Origin: JAQIBY01 sp963676165
GTDB lineage: Bacteria; Bacteroidota; Bacteroidia; Bacteroidales; ML635J-15
NCBI GenBank assembly: GCA_963676165.1
Contig: OY781043.1
Location: 2,046,001-2,110,000 of the forward strand
DNA length: 64,000 nucleotides
Direction: 5' to 3'
Shown here: one piece after another, positions 47,121 to 54,721 of the stretch
How the letters are laid out: each line of letters opens with the position of its first letter
Position numbering within the stretch: position 1 is the first letter of the stretch
Position numbers and translations under genes: made by a program
Notes under the pieces: generated by a model
What the model was told of the DNA's origin: nothing
The model's database searches: none
The model's input: the letters and a program-made list of their open reading frames with translations, nothing else

Positions 47121-48725
47121 TCATCGTACTACAATTTTCAACTGACCAACAATCCGTTCATTGTCCTGTATGCGCAACAAATACAAACCTTCTGACAGGT
47201 CATCTCTCTCCAATAAAAACTCAGACACATTTGACACTTCAAATTGGCGCACAAGCTTTCCTGTTGAATTAAACACGTATGCGTTACAGCTTTCTGAGGT
47301 TGTGCTTTCTAAACGAATTAAGCATGTTTCATGAAATGGATTTGGGAAGGCAGTCAGTAAATCATCATCATTGAAACTATTGATCCCCTGAGTATATGGG
47401 CACAATAAACTATCTGTTTGATTTATATCCAATACATCAAAACTTGTAAAATGACCAAATTCACCATCATTTTCAGTTGTTAAATTCAACTGAACAGGGA
47501 AATATGACATTGTCTCAACTTCAAAATTAGCATCGTTACTACAAGCTGTATTTCCCTGAGAATCTGTTTTCACCAGTAATGGATAGCTCAAATCGCTTTC
47601 AGAATTTGTCTTTATCGAAGCTGCAACGACAAACCCACCAGTTCCCGAAGGACAAATTGAGTGCCCAACATTTTCCGCTCCAGCCCCATACACTTTACTC
47701 CAAATCGTATCTCCCGCCATAGATAATTTCATTAGAAAAGCATGCCTTTCCTGACTAAGAGCATCATCTACGCCACCAGTAGCCAAAACACTTCCATCCA
47801 ACAATTGCATTGCTCCAAAAAGCATTTCAGAATTACTCGTTCCGTAAGAATTTGCCCAAACAATGCCTCCGTTACTATCTGTTTTAAAAGCAAAGACATC
47901 ATTCTCACTCTCCGAAGCCTCATAATATCCTAAGACATAATACCCACCATCATTGGTAATAAAAACATTTTTAGGAACCATGAGATAATCATTGGAATAT
48001 GATTTAGCCCAAACAGCATTTCCAATTGAGTCTGTCTTAATCAAACAAATGTTACCTCCATCTAAACCATCGCTATGCGTTATTCCACAAATAATGAAAC
48101 CATTATCACTGCACTGTTTAAGATCAAAAGCATCATCCATCCCACTTCCTCCAATGGATTTAGACCAAAGATTATTTCCTTGTGCATCTGTATTAATCAA
48201 CTTAATATCAAAATTGTTATCGATGGAATTTGCCGATCCTAATGTTACAAAACTACCATTCTCCAACTCTATCGTTTTGCTAAACTTATAGTACGTCTGA
48301 GCCGTTGCATTAGAGTGATATATTTGATCTGTCCATAAGGTGTCACAAGAAGCATCAGTTTTTATGAGAATGAATTTTTTATTGTATGCATTATCTGAAC
48401 TTGATCCAGCCATTAAAAAACCTCCGTCTGAAGTAGGAATAATTTGGCGAGCATTCATACCAATAATTGATTTTGACCACAGTGGTTCACCATCAGCAGT
48501 TACTTTGGAAATAAAAGATGTAAAACTCGGTAAAGTGGCATTTTTACTACCACTAAAAACATACGCACCATCTGAATCCAGCCAAATTGTGTTAGGCTCA
48601 TAGTGAAAAGAAGAATCCACCTCATCAACTGAATGATACATCATCTCAAATGTTTCTTGCGCTTTGCCTGACAAAGACAAAAGTAGTAGTAAACTTGTGA
48701 TTATAAATTGATTATAGCATTTCAT
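47121..48725 (-). CDS. Secreted propeller-like protein with T9SS type A sorting domain
   Basis: 534 residues. Signal peptide (SLSGKAQE), then repeated units with the pattern (T/S)xDGGFxxxGxxx... (F/L)(I/V)KTDxxGxxxW (e.g. IPTSDGGFLMAGSSSD, CLIKTDSIGNAVWAKSY), predicting a beta-propeller. The final about 75 residues are a type A sorting domain (FPNPFHETCLIRLES, LVRQFEV, LSEGLYLLRIQDN, LKIVV). Likely cell-surface. It ends the conserved part of the region; the accessory island begins upstream of it. Confidence 0.9.
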   Translation of the reverse strand: MKCYNQFIITSLLLLLSLSGKAQETFEMMYHSVDEVDSSFHYEPNTIWLDSDGAYVFSGSKNATLPSFTSFISKVTADGEPLWSKSIIGMNARQIIPTSDGGFLMAGSSSDNAYNKKFILIKTDASCDTLWTDQIYHSNATAQTYYKFSKTIELENGSFVTLGSANSIDNNFDIKLINTDAQGNNLWSKSIGGSGMDDAFDLKQCSDNGFIICGITHSDGLDGGNICLIKTDSIGNAVWAKSYSNDYLMVPKNVFITNDGGYYVLGYYEASESENDVFAFKTDSNGGIVWANSYGTSNSEMLFGAMQLLDGSVLATGGVDDALSQERHAFLMKLSMAGDTIWSKVYGAGAENVGHSICPSGTGGFVVAASIKTNSESDLSYPLLVKTDSQGNTACSNDANFEVETMSYFPVQLNLTTENDGEFGHFTSFDVLDINQTDSLLCPYTQGINSFNDDDLLTAFPNPFHETCLIRLESTTSESCNAYVFNSTGKLVRQFEVSNVSEFLLERDDLSEGLYLLRIQDNERIVGQLKIVVR

Positions 48726-48786
48726 AGTATTGGTTTCTTGATAATTTAGATTTATGGAGTTGTAATTTCCAAACTTCTGACTAACG

Positions 48787-50166
48787 TTAAAAATTACAAT
48801 TGGGACTCAACGAGTTACCAACTCCAATTTCTTCCGGTTTTATGTCAAATTTAGCCATTTGTTTTTTAATTCTTTTAGCGATTCCCATTTTTCTTTTTTG
48901 ATCAAGGAATAAATATTCTGTTGGGGGATTATATGGCACTTGCTTTACGACCATTGTCCAAATTATAGTGGCAAGCTTTCGAGCAGTCGCACTTACTGCT
49001 GCTTGTCGTCCTTTCCTATAAGCAATTCGATTAAAGAAATCAGACATATGAGTGTCTTTTAAATTCCCGATTGCATTTGCTGAATGCCGGAGTGCTATTT
49101 TTAATCTGCTACTCCCCTTGGGGATTCGATTACTCAATACTTTTCCTCCTGATATTTTATTGTTCGGGGCAAGCCGTAACCATGAACAAAACTCCTTTGC
49201 TGTTTTAAACTTTTTAAATCCATCAATTCCAACCTCACTCATTATTGCCATTACGGTTGCATGACTTACTCCTTCTATTGCCATTAAATCAACGCCTCCA
49301 AAATATTGAAAAGCAATTTGATTGAAGTTTTTAATGTCAATCGCATTTTTATTAATCCGCTTATATGGCTTATCTGTTGTTTTAAGCTTTTGTTTTTCCG
49401 GATTCTTTCGTATTTCTTTTTTAATTAATCGCTCAATCTCTTTATCGCATGCTTTGATTTTCTTTTGAAAAAATTTGTAGCTGTCAAATTCCTGCTTTAA
49501 TCCAAATAAATAGTCTTCTCTATTATTTCCATGCAAAGCTTTGGCTATTTCTTCTTTGGGCTTTCTACAATTATAGTGTCGGTGTTCTGCTAATGAATAT
49601 GGATCAAGATTCCCATTACAGATATCAGCAATGATTTTGATTCCTGTAAGCCCGCAAATATCATTTACCACAACATCTAAACGAAAGTTCAAAAACTTAA
49701 GGTATTTTGCCATTTTATGGGAGGCGCTTGATGCTAAATCAATCCAATTAGCCCTTTGACGGCAATAGGTCCGTAATGTTTCTGTGGTCTCATCGGGAAG
49801 AAAGCTACCCGAGAGCAATCCCAAAGAATGAAGTTGTTGAATCCAACGACTATCTTTTACATCTGTCTTTTTCCCTTTTGCATTTTTTGTAAACTTTCCA
49901 TTGCACAAAATAACCTCAATGCCATGTTTTTGCAATTCCACATATAAATTTTGCCAATAATCACCTGTTGATTCCATTGCTACTGTGGTAATATCATATG
50001 AAAGCAACCATTTGCAAAGTTTCACCAGATCTTCAGCATAAACACCAAATTCTTTTACATCTTCTAATGATTGCCCTACTGCAACAAAATGAGATCTGCT
50101 ACCCACATCAATACCTGCTGCATTGTGATTTACAATCTCCATTTCAATTTTCTTTTTCCTTGCCAT
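48787..50166 (-). CDS. IS110-family transposase
   Basis: 459 residues. DEDD domain at the N-terminus: AAGIDVGSRSHFVAVG (Asp20), VAMESTGDYWQNL (Glu), KGKKTDVKDSRWIQ (two Asp). C-terminal Transposase_20 domain: LMAIEGVSHATVMAIMSEVG and SNRIPKGSSRLKIALR, with a conserved Ser in the GSS motif. IS110 enzymes join DEDD and Ser activities and, where studied, are guided by a bridge RNA encoded next to the transposase. The gene is intact with no frameshift. IS ends could not be set because this family lacks simple terminal repeats. Confidence 0.95.
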   Translation of the reverse strand: MARKKKIEMEIVNHNAAGIDVGSRSHFVAVGQSLEDVKEFGVYAEDLVKLCKWLLSYDITTVAMESTGDYWQNLYVELQKHGIEVILCNGKFTKNAKGKKTDVKDSRWIQQLHSLGLLSGSFLPDETTETLRTYCRQRANWIDLASSASHKMAKYLKFLNFRLDVVVNDICGLTGIKIIADICNGNLDPYSLAEHRHYNCRKPKEEIAKALHGNNREDYLFGLKQEFDSYKFFQKKIKACDKEIERLIKKEIRKNPEKQKLKTTDKPYKRINKNAIDIKNFNQIAFQYFGGVDLMAIEGVSHATVMAIMSEVGIDGFKKFKTAKEFCSWLRLAPNNKISGGKVLSNRIPKGSSRLKIALRHSANAIGNLKDTHMSDFFNRIAYRKGRQAAVSATARKLATIIWTMVVKQVPYNPPTEYLFLDQKRKMGIAKRIKKQMAKFDIKPEEIGVGNSLSPNCNF

Positions 50167-50179
50167 ATTTTTTCATTTT

Positions 50180-50277
50180 AATTCGTAAAATGACTCTAAG
50201 GAAATGTATCTTTGAATCGAGAAATATTCTGAACGGGGTCTTCGCTTAATGCGAGCCACCACTGGATTTATCAACAG
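50180..50277 (-). ncRNA. Candidate IS110 bridge-RNA region (speculative)
   Basis: The stretch upstream of the transposase start is noncoding and has local structure, e.g. TCGC-ATTAA-GCGA. In IS110 elements the bridge RNA is encoded in the noncoding end 5' of the transposase. Neither boundaries nor loops matching a target and donor could be confirmed by eye. Confidence 0.25.
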
Positions 50278-50307
50278 GCCTCTGAAGTGAACTTTCAGAG
50301 GCTTTTT
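50278..50307 (+). terminator. Plus-strand stem-loop with T-tract next to the IS
   Basis: GCCTCTGAA-GTGAACT-TTCAGAGGC (9-bp perfect stem) followed by five T on the plus strand. There is no plus-strand gene before it except the antisense of the transposase. It may protect the transposase from, or terminate, antisense transcripts, or be a remnant of a disrupted locus. Confidence 0.6.
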
Positions 50308-50643
50308 ACATTTCAACCAGAATTACGCACGGGCTTTTTAAGCACCATTTTAAAAATCGGTCATACATAGAGTCGGCATAAAAATAGCAGAACTTTTCTT
50401 TCAAACACCCTCCTTCGTTAGCAAAAGGATTTAATCTGAGCTGGAGGAATAGATAACTTAAGTTTAAATCTATTTGGGAGGTTCTTATGTGGGGAATTAC
50501 TGCTAACGGCAAATTGTCAAGTAGTAGCGATTTACGTACGCTCCACTTTTCAAACCGAAGAAATGCCTGGGAGGGTTACAATCCCACAAATTGAGTTTTC
50601 ACCCACTATTGCCTATGGGTCATTGTTGTATATTCGTTTTTTA

Positions 50644-51276
50644 TTAATTCAAAATCGTAAATTTCGGGTTTATTATGTATTTTGTGTCTTCGTAACGACC
50701 TTGTCTCAACAATTGGTTTTTCGCATCATTTTTTATGCCTTTTACAATTAAAATTTCACCACTAATTTGAATTCTTTTCCCAATTATTTTTTCAGATTTT
50801 TCATAAGGAATTTCTATAACATAACCATTTGTTTTAAATCCATCTTTTGATTCATCTTCTTTATTCAAAATTGTTTCAAAACAAGCATATAAGTCTTTTG
50901 TTTGATGTAATGAAGCAAAATTTCCTGATGAATTTATTCCAATTTCATATTGTTTAACAGAATTATCTTTATATTCAATTTCAAATCTATAAGGTTCTTT
51001 TATAAATGAATACCTTAATTTTTCTATCAACGAATCTTTTCCGGATTTTGAATCATAAAAATAAATCAACATTTTATCATTAAATTCAATTAAGTAAGTA
51101 TCAGCTTTAATTGAATCTTTATCTATTTTAAGTTTCGATAAATTTATTTCAGTTTGTTGTTCTATTATCTTTTCCGAAGTTGTCCAAATGTTTTTATCAA
51201 TATTGTCAATAAACAAAGTCTGTCCATAAATATAACAGCTTAAAAATGTCAAAAATATTATGGATATAAATCTCAT
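50644..51276 (-). CDS. Small exported protein in accessory island
   Basis: About 210 residues from the Met at 51276, chosen because it starts a signal peptide (LTFLSCYIYGQT; cleavage after YGQ, or lipoprotein Cys). An upstream in-frame Met at 51303 adds 9. The mature protein is Lys/Ile-rich and AT-rich in codon choice, with a beta-type sequence (IEFNDKMLIYFYDSKSGKDS). No family recognised. Gene-free sequence flanks it on both sides (477 and 365 nt), as for a laterally acquired single-gene insertion. Confidence 0.6.
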   Translation of the reverse strand: MRFISIIFLTFLSCYIYGQTLFIDNIDKNIWTTSEKIIEQQTEINLSKLKIDKDSIKADTYLIEFNDKMLIYFYDSKSGKDSLIEKLRYSFIKEPYRFEIEYKDNSVKQYEIGINSSGNFASLHQTKDLYACFETILNKEDESKDGFKTNGYVIEIPYEKSEKIIGKRIQISGEILIVKGIKNDAKNQLLRQGRYEDTKYIINPKFTILN

Positions 51277-51641
51277 AAAAATGTTTACTCTAAAATGACA
51301 CACAACTCATCAACCCCCACACCTCCACTCACAAACACCTATAAATCAGGCACAATGGCTTTCGTGGTAACCATTTGCAAATATAAGTACAAGCATTCGT
51401 AAACGTGTTTTCTTGTTTCATTAGCTAAAGGTAGCACAAATTAGGTAAAATCACAAAACTTGTCTCTCCATTTGGGCAAATAACAAACAATAATATTCAC
51501 ACAAAAGATATTTATCAAGCAAACAATTACAGCAAGACAGGGAGTGATCAGTCCATAAAGACAACAAACAGTCTAAGGCAATAAAATTAGAACTGCCAAA
51601 CAATCATTTAGCAAGTCAAACAGCCCGCCATCAAGAAAGCC
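51277..51641. other. 365-nt gene-free stretch upstream of the small exported protein
   Basis: No coding sequence or RNA gene is recognised. It is AT-rich with C-rich runs (CAACCCCCACACC) next to the gene at 50644-51276 and presumably holds its promoter. Confidence 0.55.
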
Positions 51642-52136
51642 CTAAACCAAATGTTTCAAATCTTCCATCAGCAGCTTGCGCGCAAAATAAATACGACTTT
51701 TCACAGTTCCTAAAGGCAAGGTAAGGTGTTCCGCAATTTCTTTGTACTTAAATCCTTTGTAAAATAGCACAAATGGTATGCGATACTTCACATCAAGCGA
51801 TTTCATTGAATCATATAAATCCTGCCGCAATACATACATTTCAACTCCTGTATCAGCCCCAACCTGCGAATTTGAATAGGTGCGAACCTCCTGCACATCA
51901 ACGAGCACTTTTCGACGATAATTCTCCCTACGATACTGATTAATAAATGTGTTTTTCATAATGGTAAATAACCAGGAACGCAAGTTCTTTTTATCAACAT
52001 AGCGATCTTCATTGCGAAGCGCCTTCAATAAAGTTTCCTGAGTCAAGTCTTTAGCTGCCTGCTCATCGACGGTTAAACTCAGTGCATAGAAATTTAGGTG
52101 GCTTTGATTTTTAAGTACTTCTTCTTGAAAATTCAT
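51642..52136 (-). CDS. ECF-type RNA polymerase sigma factor
   Basis: 164 residues. Sigma-70 region 2 (AAKDLTQETLLKALRNEDRY, LRSWLFTIMKNTFINQYRR) and region 4 (VKYRIPFVLFYKGFKYKEIA and LPLGTVKSRIYFARKLL, a helix-turn-helix). It directs RNA polymerase to a small regulon. No anti-sigma gene lies next to it, unlike many ECF systems. It is divergent from the redox operon starting at 52311, so cross-talk is possible but unproven. Confidence 0.92.
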   Translation of the reverse strand: MNFQEEVLKNQSHLNFYALSLTVDEQAAKDLTQETLLKALRNEDRYVDKKNLRSWLFTIMKNTFINQYRRENYRRKVLVDVQEVRTYSNSQVGADTGVEMYVLRQDLYDSMKSLDVKYRIPFVLFYKGFKYKEIAEHLTLPLGTVKSRIYFARKLLMEDLKHLV

Positions 52137-52160
52137 ATAATATTTAGGTTAAGATGAATT

Positions 52161-52190
52161 CAAATATAAAAGAATAAATATATTTTCCAA
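52161..52190 (-). promoter_or_regulatory. Bacteroidota-type promoter of the sigma-factor gene
   Basis: Reading the minus strand, TTG (52190-52188), 19 nt, then TATATTTG (52168-52161), a consensus match 25 nt before the start codon. Confidence 0.7.
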
Positions 52191-52232
52191 ACTTTTTTCA
52201 CTTAGATTGAAAATTTATTTTTACTAATAACA

Positions 52233-52244
52233 TGTTTTAAAACA
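52233..52244. promoter_or_regulatory. TGTTTTAAAACA palindrome
   Basis: A perfect 12-nt palindrome with TGTT/AACA ends, next to the Rex-type site. It may be a secondary operator half-site, or simply AT-rich sequence. Confidence 0.35.
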
Positions 52245-52245
52245 C

Positions 52246-52261
52246 TGTTATTTTTATAACA
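52246..52261. promoter_or_regulatory. rex: Candidate Rex operator
   Basis: TGTTATTTTTATAACA is a perfect inverted repeat of TGTTA separated from TAACA by 6 nt. Rex repressors are known to bind TTGTTAA-N4-TTAACAA-like sites. It lies 27-42 nt upstream of a -7 box (TACATTTG, 52288-52295), and the last gene of the operon encodes Rex. This supports Rex autoregulation of the operon by the NADH/NAD+ ratio. Binding is inferred, not shown. Confidence 0.6.
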
Positions 52262-52287
52262 TTGTTCATTTTTTCACAGAATTTCTG

Positions 52288-52295
52288 TACATTTG
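52288..52295 (+). promoter_or_regulatory. Promoter -7 box of the redox operon
   Basis: TACATTTG matches TAnnTTTG, 15 nt before the ATG at 52311. A TTG at 52262-52264 is spaced 23 nt, so the -33 element is weak; this suits a regulated promoter. Confidence 0.5.
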
Positions 52296-52310
52296 TAAAA
52301 AGCAGTAACA

Positions 52311-52775
52311 ATGGCGGAGGAACTGAAACATATTTTTTACAAGTACCCAGCAAAAGAACAAAAGGACTTAATTCCAATCTTGCAGGATATTCAGGCTGAG
52401 AAAGGTCACCTAACCGAACATCACATTCAAATTGTTTCGAACTATTTGAATATCCCTGAAGTGAAAATATACAGTATAGCAACCTTTTACAATCAGTTTC
52501 GCTTTGCCCCAAATGCAAAATATCACATTCGTGTGTGTACCGGTTCTGCCTGCCATGTTTTAGGTGTAAGCAAACTTTATGACACAATCAAAACTGAATT
52601 AGAAATACAGAATAACAACCGTTCAAAAAACGGACTATTCAGCATTGAAGAAGTTGCTTGCCTAGGTGCATGTGCCCTTGCTCCTCTCATAGAAATTAAT
52701 GGTGAATATCACGAAAAACTCACAGCCAAAAAGCTTGACAATATCCTAAACGAACTACTTGAAGACGCCAAATAA
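52311..52775 (+). CDS. NuoE/HydC-like [2Fe-2S] thioredoxin-fold subunit
   Basis: 154 residues, normal for the NuoE family. Helical N-terminus (about 1-65) and thioredoxin-like [2Fe-2S] domain with Cys76 and Cys81 (RVCTGSACHVLG) and Cys117 and Cys121 (EVACLGACALAP). In NADH-linked hydrogenases (HydABC, Hnd) this subunit carries electrons between the flavin subunit and other clusters. It begins the seven-gene operon ending in rex, with 9 nt to the next gene. The assignment to complex I is excluded because no membrane-subunit genes are present. Confidence 0.93.
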   Translation: MAEELKHIFYKYPAKEQKDLIPILQDIQAEKGHLTEHHIQIVSNYLNIPEVKIYSIATFYNQFRFAPNAKYHIRVCTGSACHVLGVSKLYDTIKTELEIQNNNRSKNGLFSIEEVACLGACALAPLIEINGEYHEKLTAKKLDNILNELLEDAK

Positions 52776-52784
52776 CCCAACCGA

Positions 52785-54716
52785 ATGAACCTGATAAAAG
52801 AACATTTGCCCCTTATTTTAATGGCTCCAAATCCGGAGAAAGGGAATCCTGTTTTGCAACGAAACATGAGCAAAATACGCCATCAACATGTGGACAAAAT
52901 GCATATCTTTTTCGGCATGGGGAGTTGTGGAATCATTGCAGGTGCTGAAAAGGTTAAAAACTCCATCTTAAATCACCTCAAGCAACAAGAGATTGATGCA
53001 ACGTACAGCGATGTTGGCTGCATAGGACTCTGCTCTGAAGAACCCATTATCGACATTCAAATACCGGGAAGATCACGCATTAGCTTTTCACGGGTAACCG
53101 AAGAAACGGCCATTGAAATTATTGATGCCATTTCAAACAACATGCTTCCCGACACCAATATATTGGGACAATATCCATCTGAAAAACTCACAGAATGGCA
53201 AGATGTTCCTTACATGAAAAAGCTTTCGTTTTTTAAAGCTCAAGACAAAACACTGACTCGAAACTGCGGAATTAATAGCCCTGACGAAATTGACGAATAT
53301 ATTACCACTGGTGGTTACAAAGGATTAATCAAAGCCATCACATCGCATCGATCAGAAGAAGTATGCCAAATTGTATTGGACGCAAAACTGAAAGGACGTT
53401 CAGGCTCCGCTTTCCTTACAGGAGAAAAATGGCTATCAGCACTGAATCAACAAGAAAGCACAAAATACATTATATGCAACGCGGATGAAGCAGATCCGGG
53501 CTCATTTGTGGACAGACATTTAGCAGAAGGAGATCCACACCAAATTGTGGAAGGACTTGCCATCGGTGCGTATGCTATTCAAGCATCAAAAGCAATCATT
53601 TACATCCGAAATAAATACACACTGGCCATTTCTCGCTTGAAAGAAGCGATAAAACAAGCTTATGACTACGGATTACTAGGTGACAATGTCTTCAACTCTG
53701 GATATAATCTGGATATGATGATAAAAATTGGACCGGGCGCCTATGTTTGCGGCGAAGAAACTGCACTTATTGCATCCCTCGAAGGAAAACGAGGAATGCC
53801 TGAACCCAAACCTCCATATCCTAGCGAGAAAGGACTTTTCGGAAAACCTACGGTTGTCAATAATTTGGAAACCTTTGCCAATGTACCAGGCATTTTACGC
53901 AATGGCATTGATTGGTATATTTCCAAAGGAACTCCATCCAGTCACGGAACAAAACTATTTTCTATCTCAGGAAAAATTGCACGCACAGGTGTCATTGAAG
54001 TTGAGATGGGAACAAAAATCCGTGATATTTTACAAACAGCGGGAGGTGTTCCCGGAGAACCAGACTTGAAAGCCGTACATATTGGCGGTCCGTCAGGAGG
54101 AATTGTGGACACAAACAATATTGATCTTCCAATAGATTACGACGAACTTGACAAAGCCGGACTTCGTTTAGGCACAGGTTCATTCCTTGTTCTCGATGAA
54201 AAAAATTGCATCCTTAATTTGGCAAAATATTTCATGCGTTTCATACAACATGAATCTTGTGGCAAATGCATTCCATGCAGGGAAGGCTCACAACGCATGC
54301 TTGAAATTCTCGAACGCATTACGCAAAAGTCCTACCACGAAACAGGTCACGAATCGCTGGAACGCTTCAAAGGTGTCATTCAACTTGAAAGCCTATCAAA
54401 GGTTATGCAAGAAACTTCACTTTGTGGATTAGGACAATATGCTCCAAATACAATTCTATCCTCATTAAAATATTTCAGAGACGAGTACGAAGAGCATATT
54501 TTTGACAGAAAATGTCAAGCAGGCGTATGCAAAGGACTCAAATCATACATTATTGATGTTGACGCCTGCATTGGATGCACAGTGTGTGCAAAAAAATGTC
54601 CAGCTGACGCAATTATTGGAACACCTCGCAATCCATATTTCATTGTTCAAGAAAAATGCATTGGTTGCGGTGAGTGTTATGACCATTGTAAGTTTAACGC
54701 AATTTCCATAAAATAA
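52785..54716 (+). CDS. NuoF/HydB-like flavin and Fe-S subunit
   Basis: 643 residues. N-terminal thioredoxin-like [2Fe-2S] domain (GMGSCGIIAGAEKV; CIGLC; Cys48, 79, 83), then the NuoF core: KGRSGSAFLTGEKW (FMN/NADH loop), NADEADPGSFVDR, GAYVCGEETALIASLEG, and the [4Fe-4S] motif HESCGKCIPCREG. C-terminal 2[4Fe-4S] ferredoxin (CIGCTVCAKKCPADAI and CIGCGECYDHCKFNAI). It would oxidise or reduce NAD(H). Compared with canonical GRGGAGFPTG and NADEGEPG, the FMN loop here is altered (GRSGSAFLTG; NADEADPG), so activity may differ. It is 5 nt from the HydA-like gene. Confidence 0.92.
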   Translation: MNLIKEHLPLILMAPNPEKGNPVLQRNMSKIRHQHVDKMHIFFGMGSCGIIAGAEKVKNSILNHLKQQEIDATYSDVGCIGLCSEEPIIDIQIPGRSRISFSRVTEETAIEIIDAISNNMLPDTNILGQYPSEKLTEWQDVPYMKKLSFFKAQDKTLTRNCGINSPDEIDEYITTGGYKGLIKAITSHRSEEVCQIVLDAKLKGRSGSAFLTGEKWLSALNQQESTKYIICNADEADPGSFVDRHLAEGDPHQIVEGLAIGAYAIQASKAIIYIRNKYTLAISRLKEAIKQAYDYGLLGDNVFNSGYNLDMMIKIGPGAYVCGEETALIASLEGKRGMPEPKPPYPSEKGLFGKPTVVNNLETFANVPGILRNGIDWYISKGTPSSHGTKLFSISGKIARTGVIEVEMGTKIRDILQTAGGVPGEPDLKAVHIGGPSGGIVDTNNIDLPIDYDELDKAGLRLGTGSFLVLDEKNCILNLAKYFMRFIQHESCGKCIPCREGSQRMLEILERITQKSYHETGHESLERFKGVIQLESLSKVMQETSLCGLGQYAPNTILSSLKYFRDEYEEHIFDRKCQAGVCKGLKSYIIDVDACIGCTVCAKKCPADAIIGTPRNPYFIVQEKCIGCGECYDHCKFNAISIK

Positions 54717-54721
54717 ACGCT

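Larger units (their letters stand above)
50167..50643. other. 477-nt gene-free stretch of the accessory island
   Basis: Between the IS110 transposase and the small exported protein gene. It holds the stem-loop above; the rest has no credible gene. The frames present are short, lack signals and look like decayed or repetitive sequence. It may include the IS end and a mobile-element remnant. Confidence 0.5.

Noticed and set aside
50306..50512. A 68-codon minus-strand frame in the accessory island
   Set aside because: No signal peptide, domain or ribosome site; probably decayed or repetitive DNA rather than a gene.
50450..50600. Possible integron attC-like or cassette boundary sequences (GCTAACG, GTTAGCA-like)
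   Set aside because: The core sites do not fit the RYYYAAC/GTTRRRY pattern and no integrase is present.
52311..54716. NuoE/NuoF as part of respiratory complex I
   Set aside because: There are no membrane or other Nuo subunits nearby; the neighbours are H-cluster proteins and kinases.
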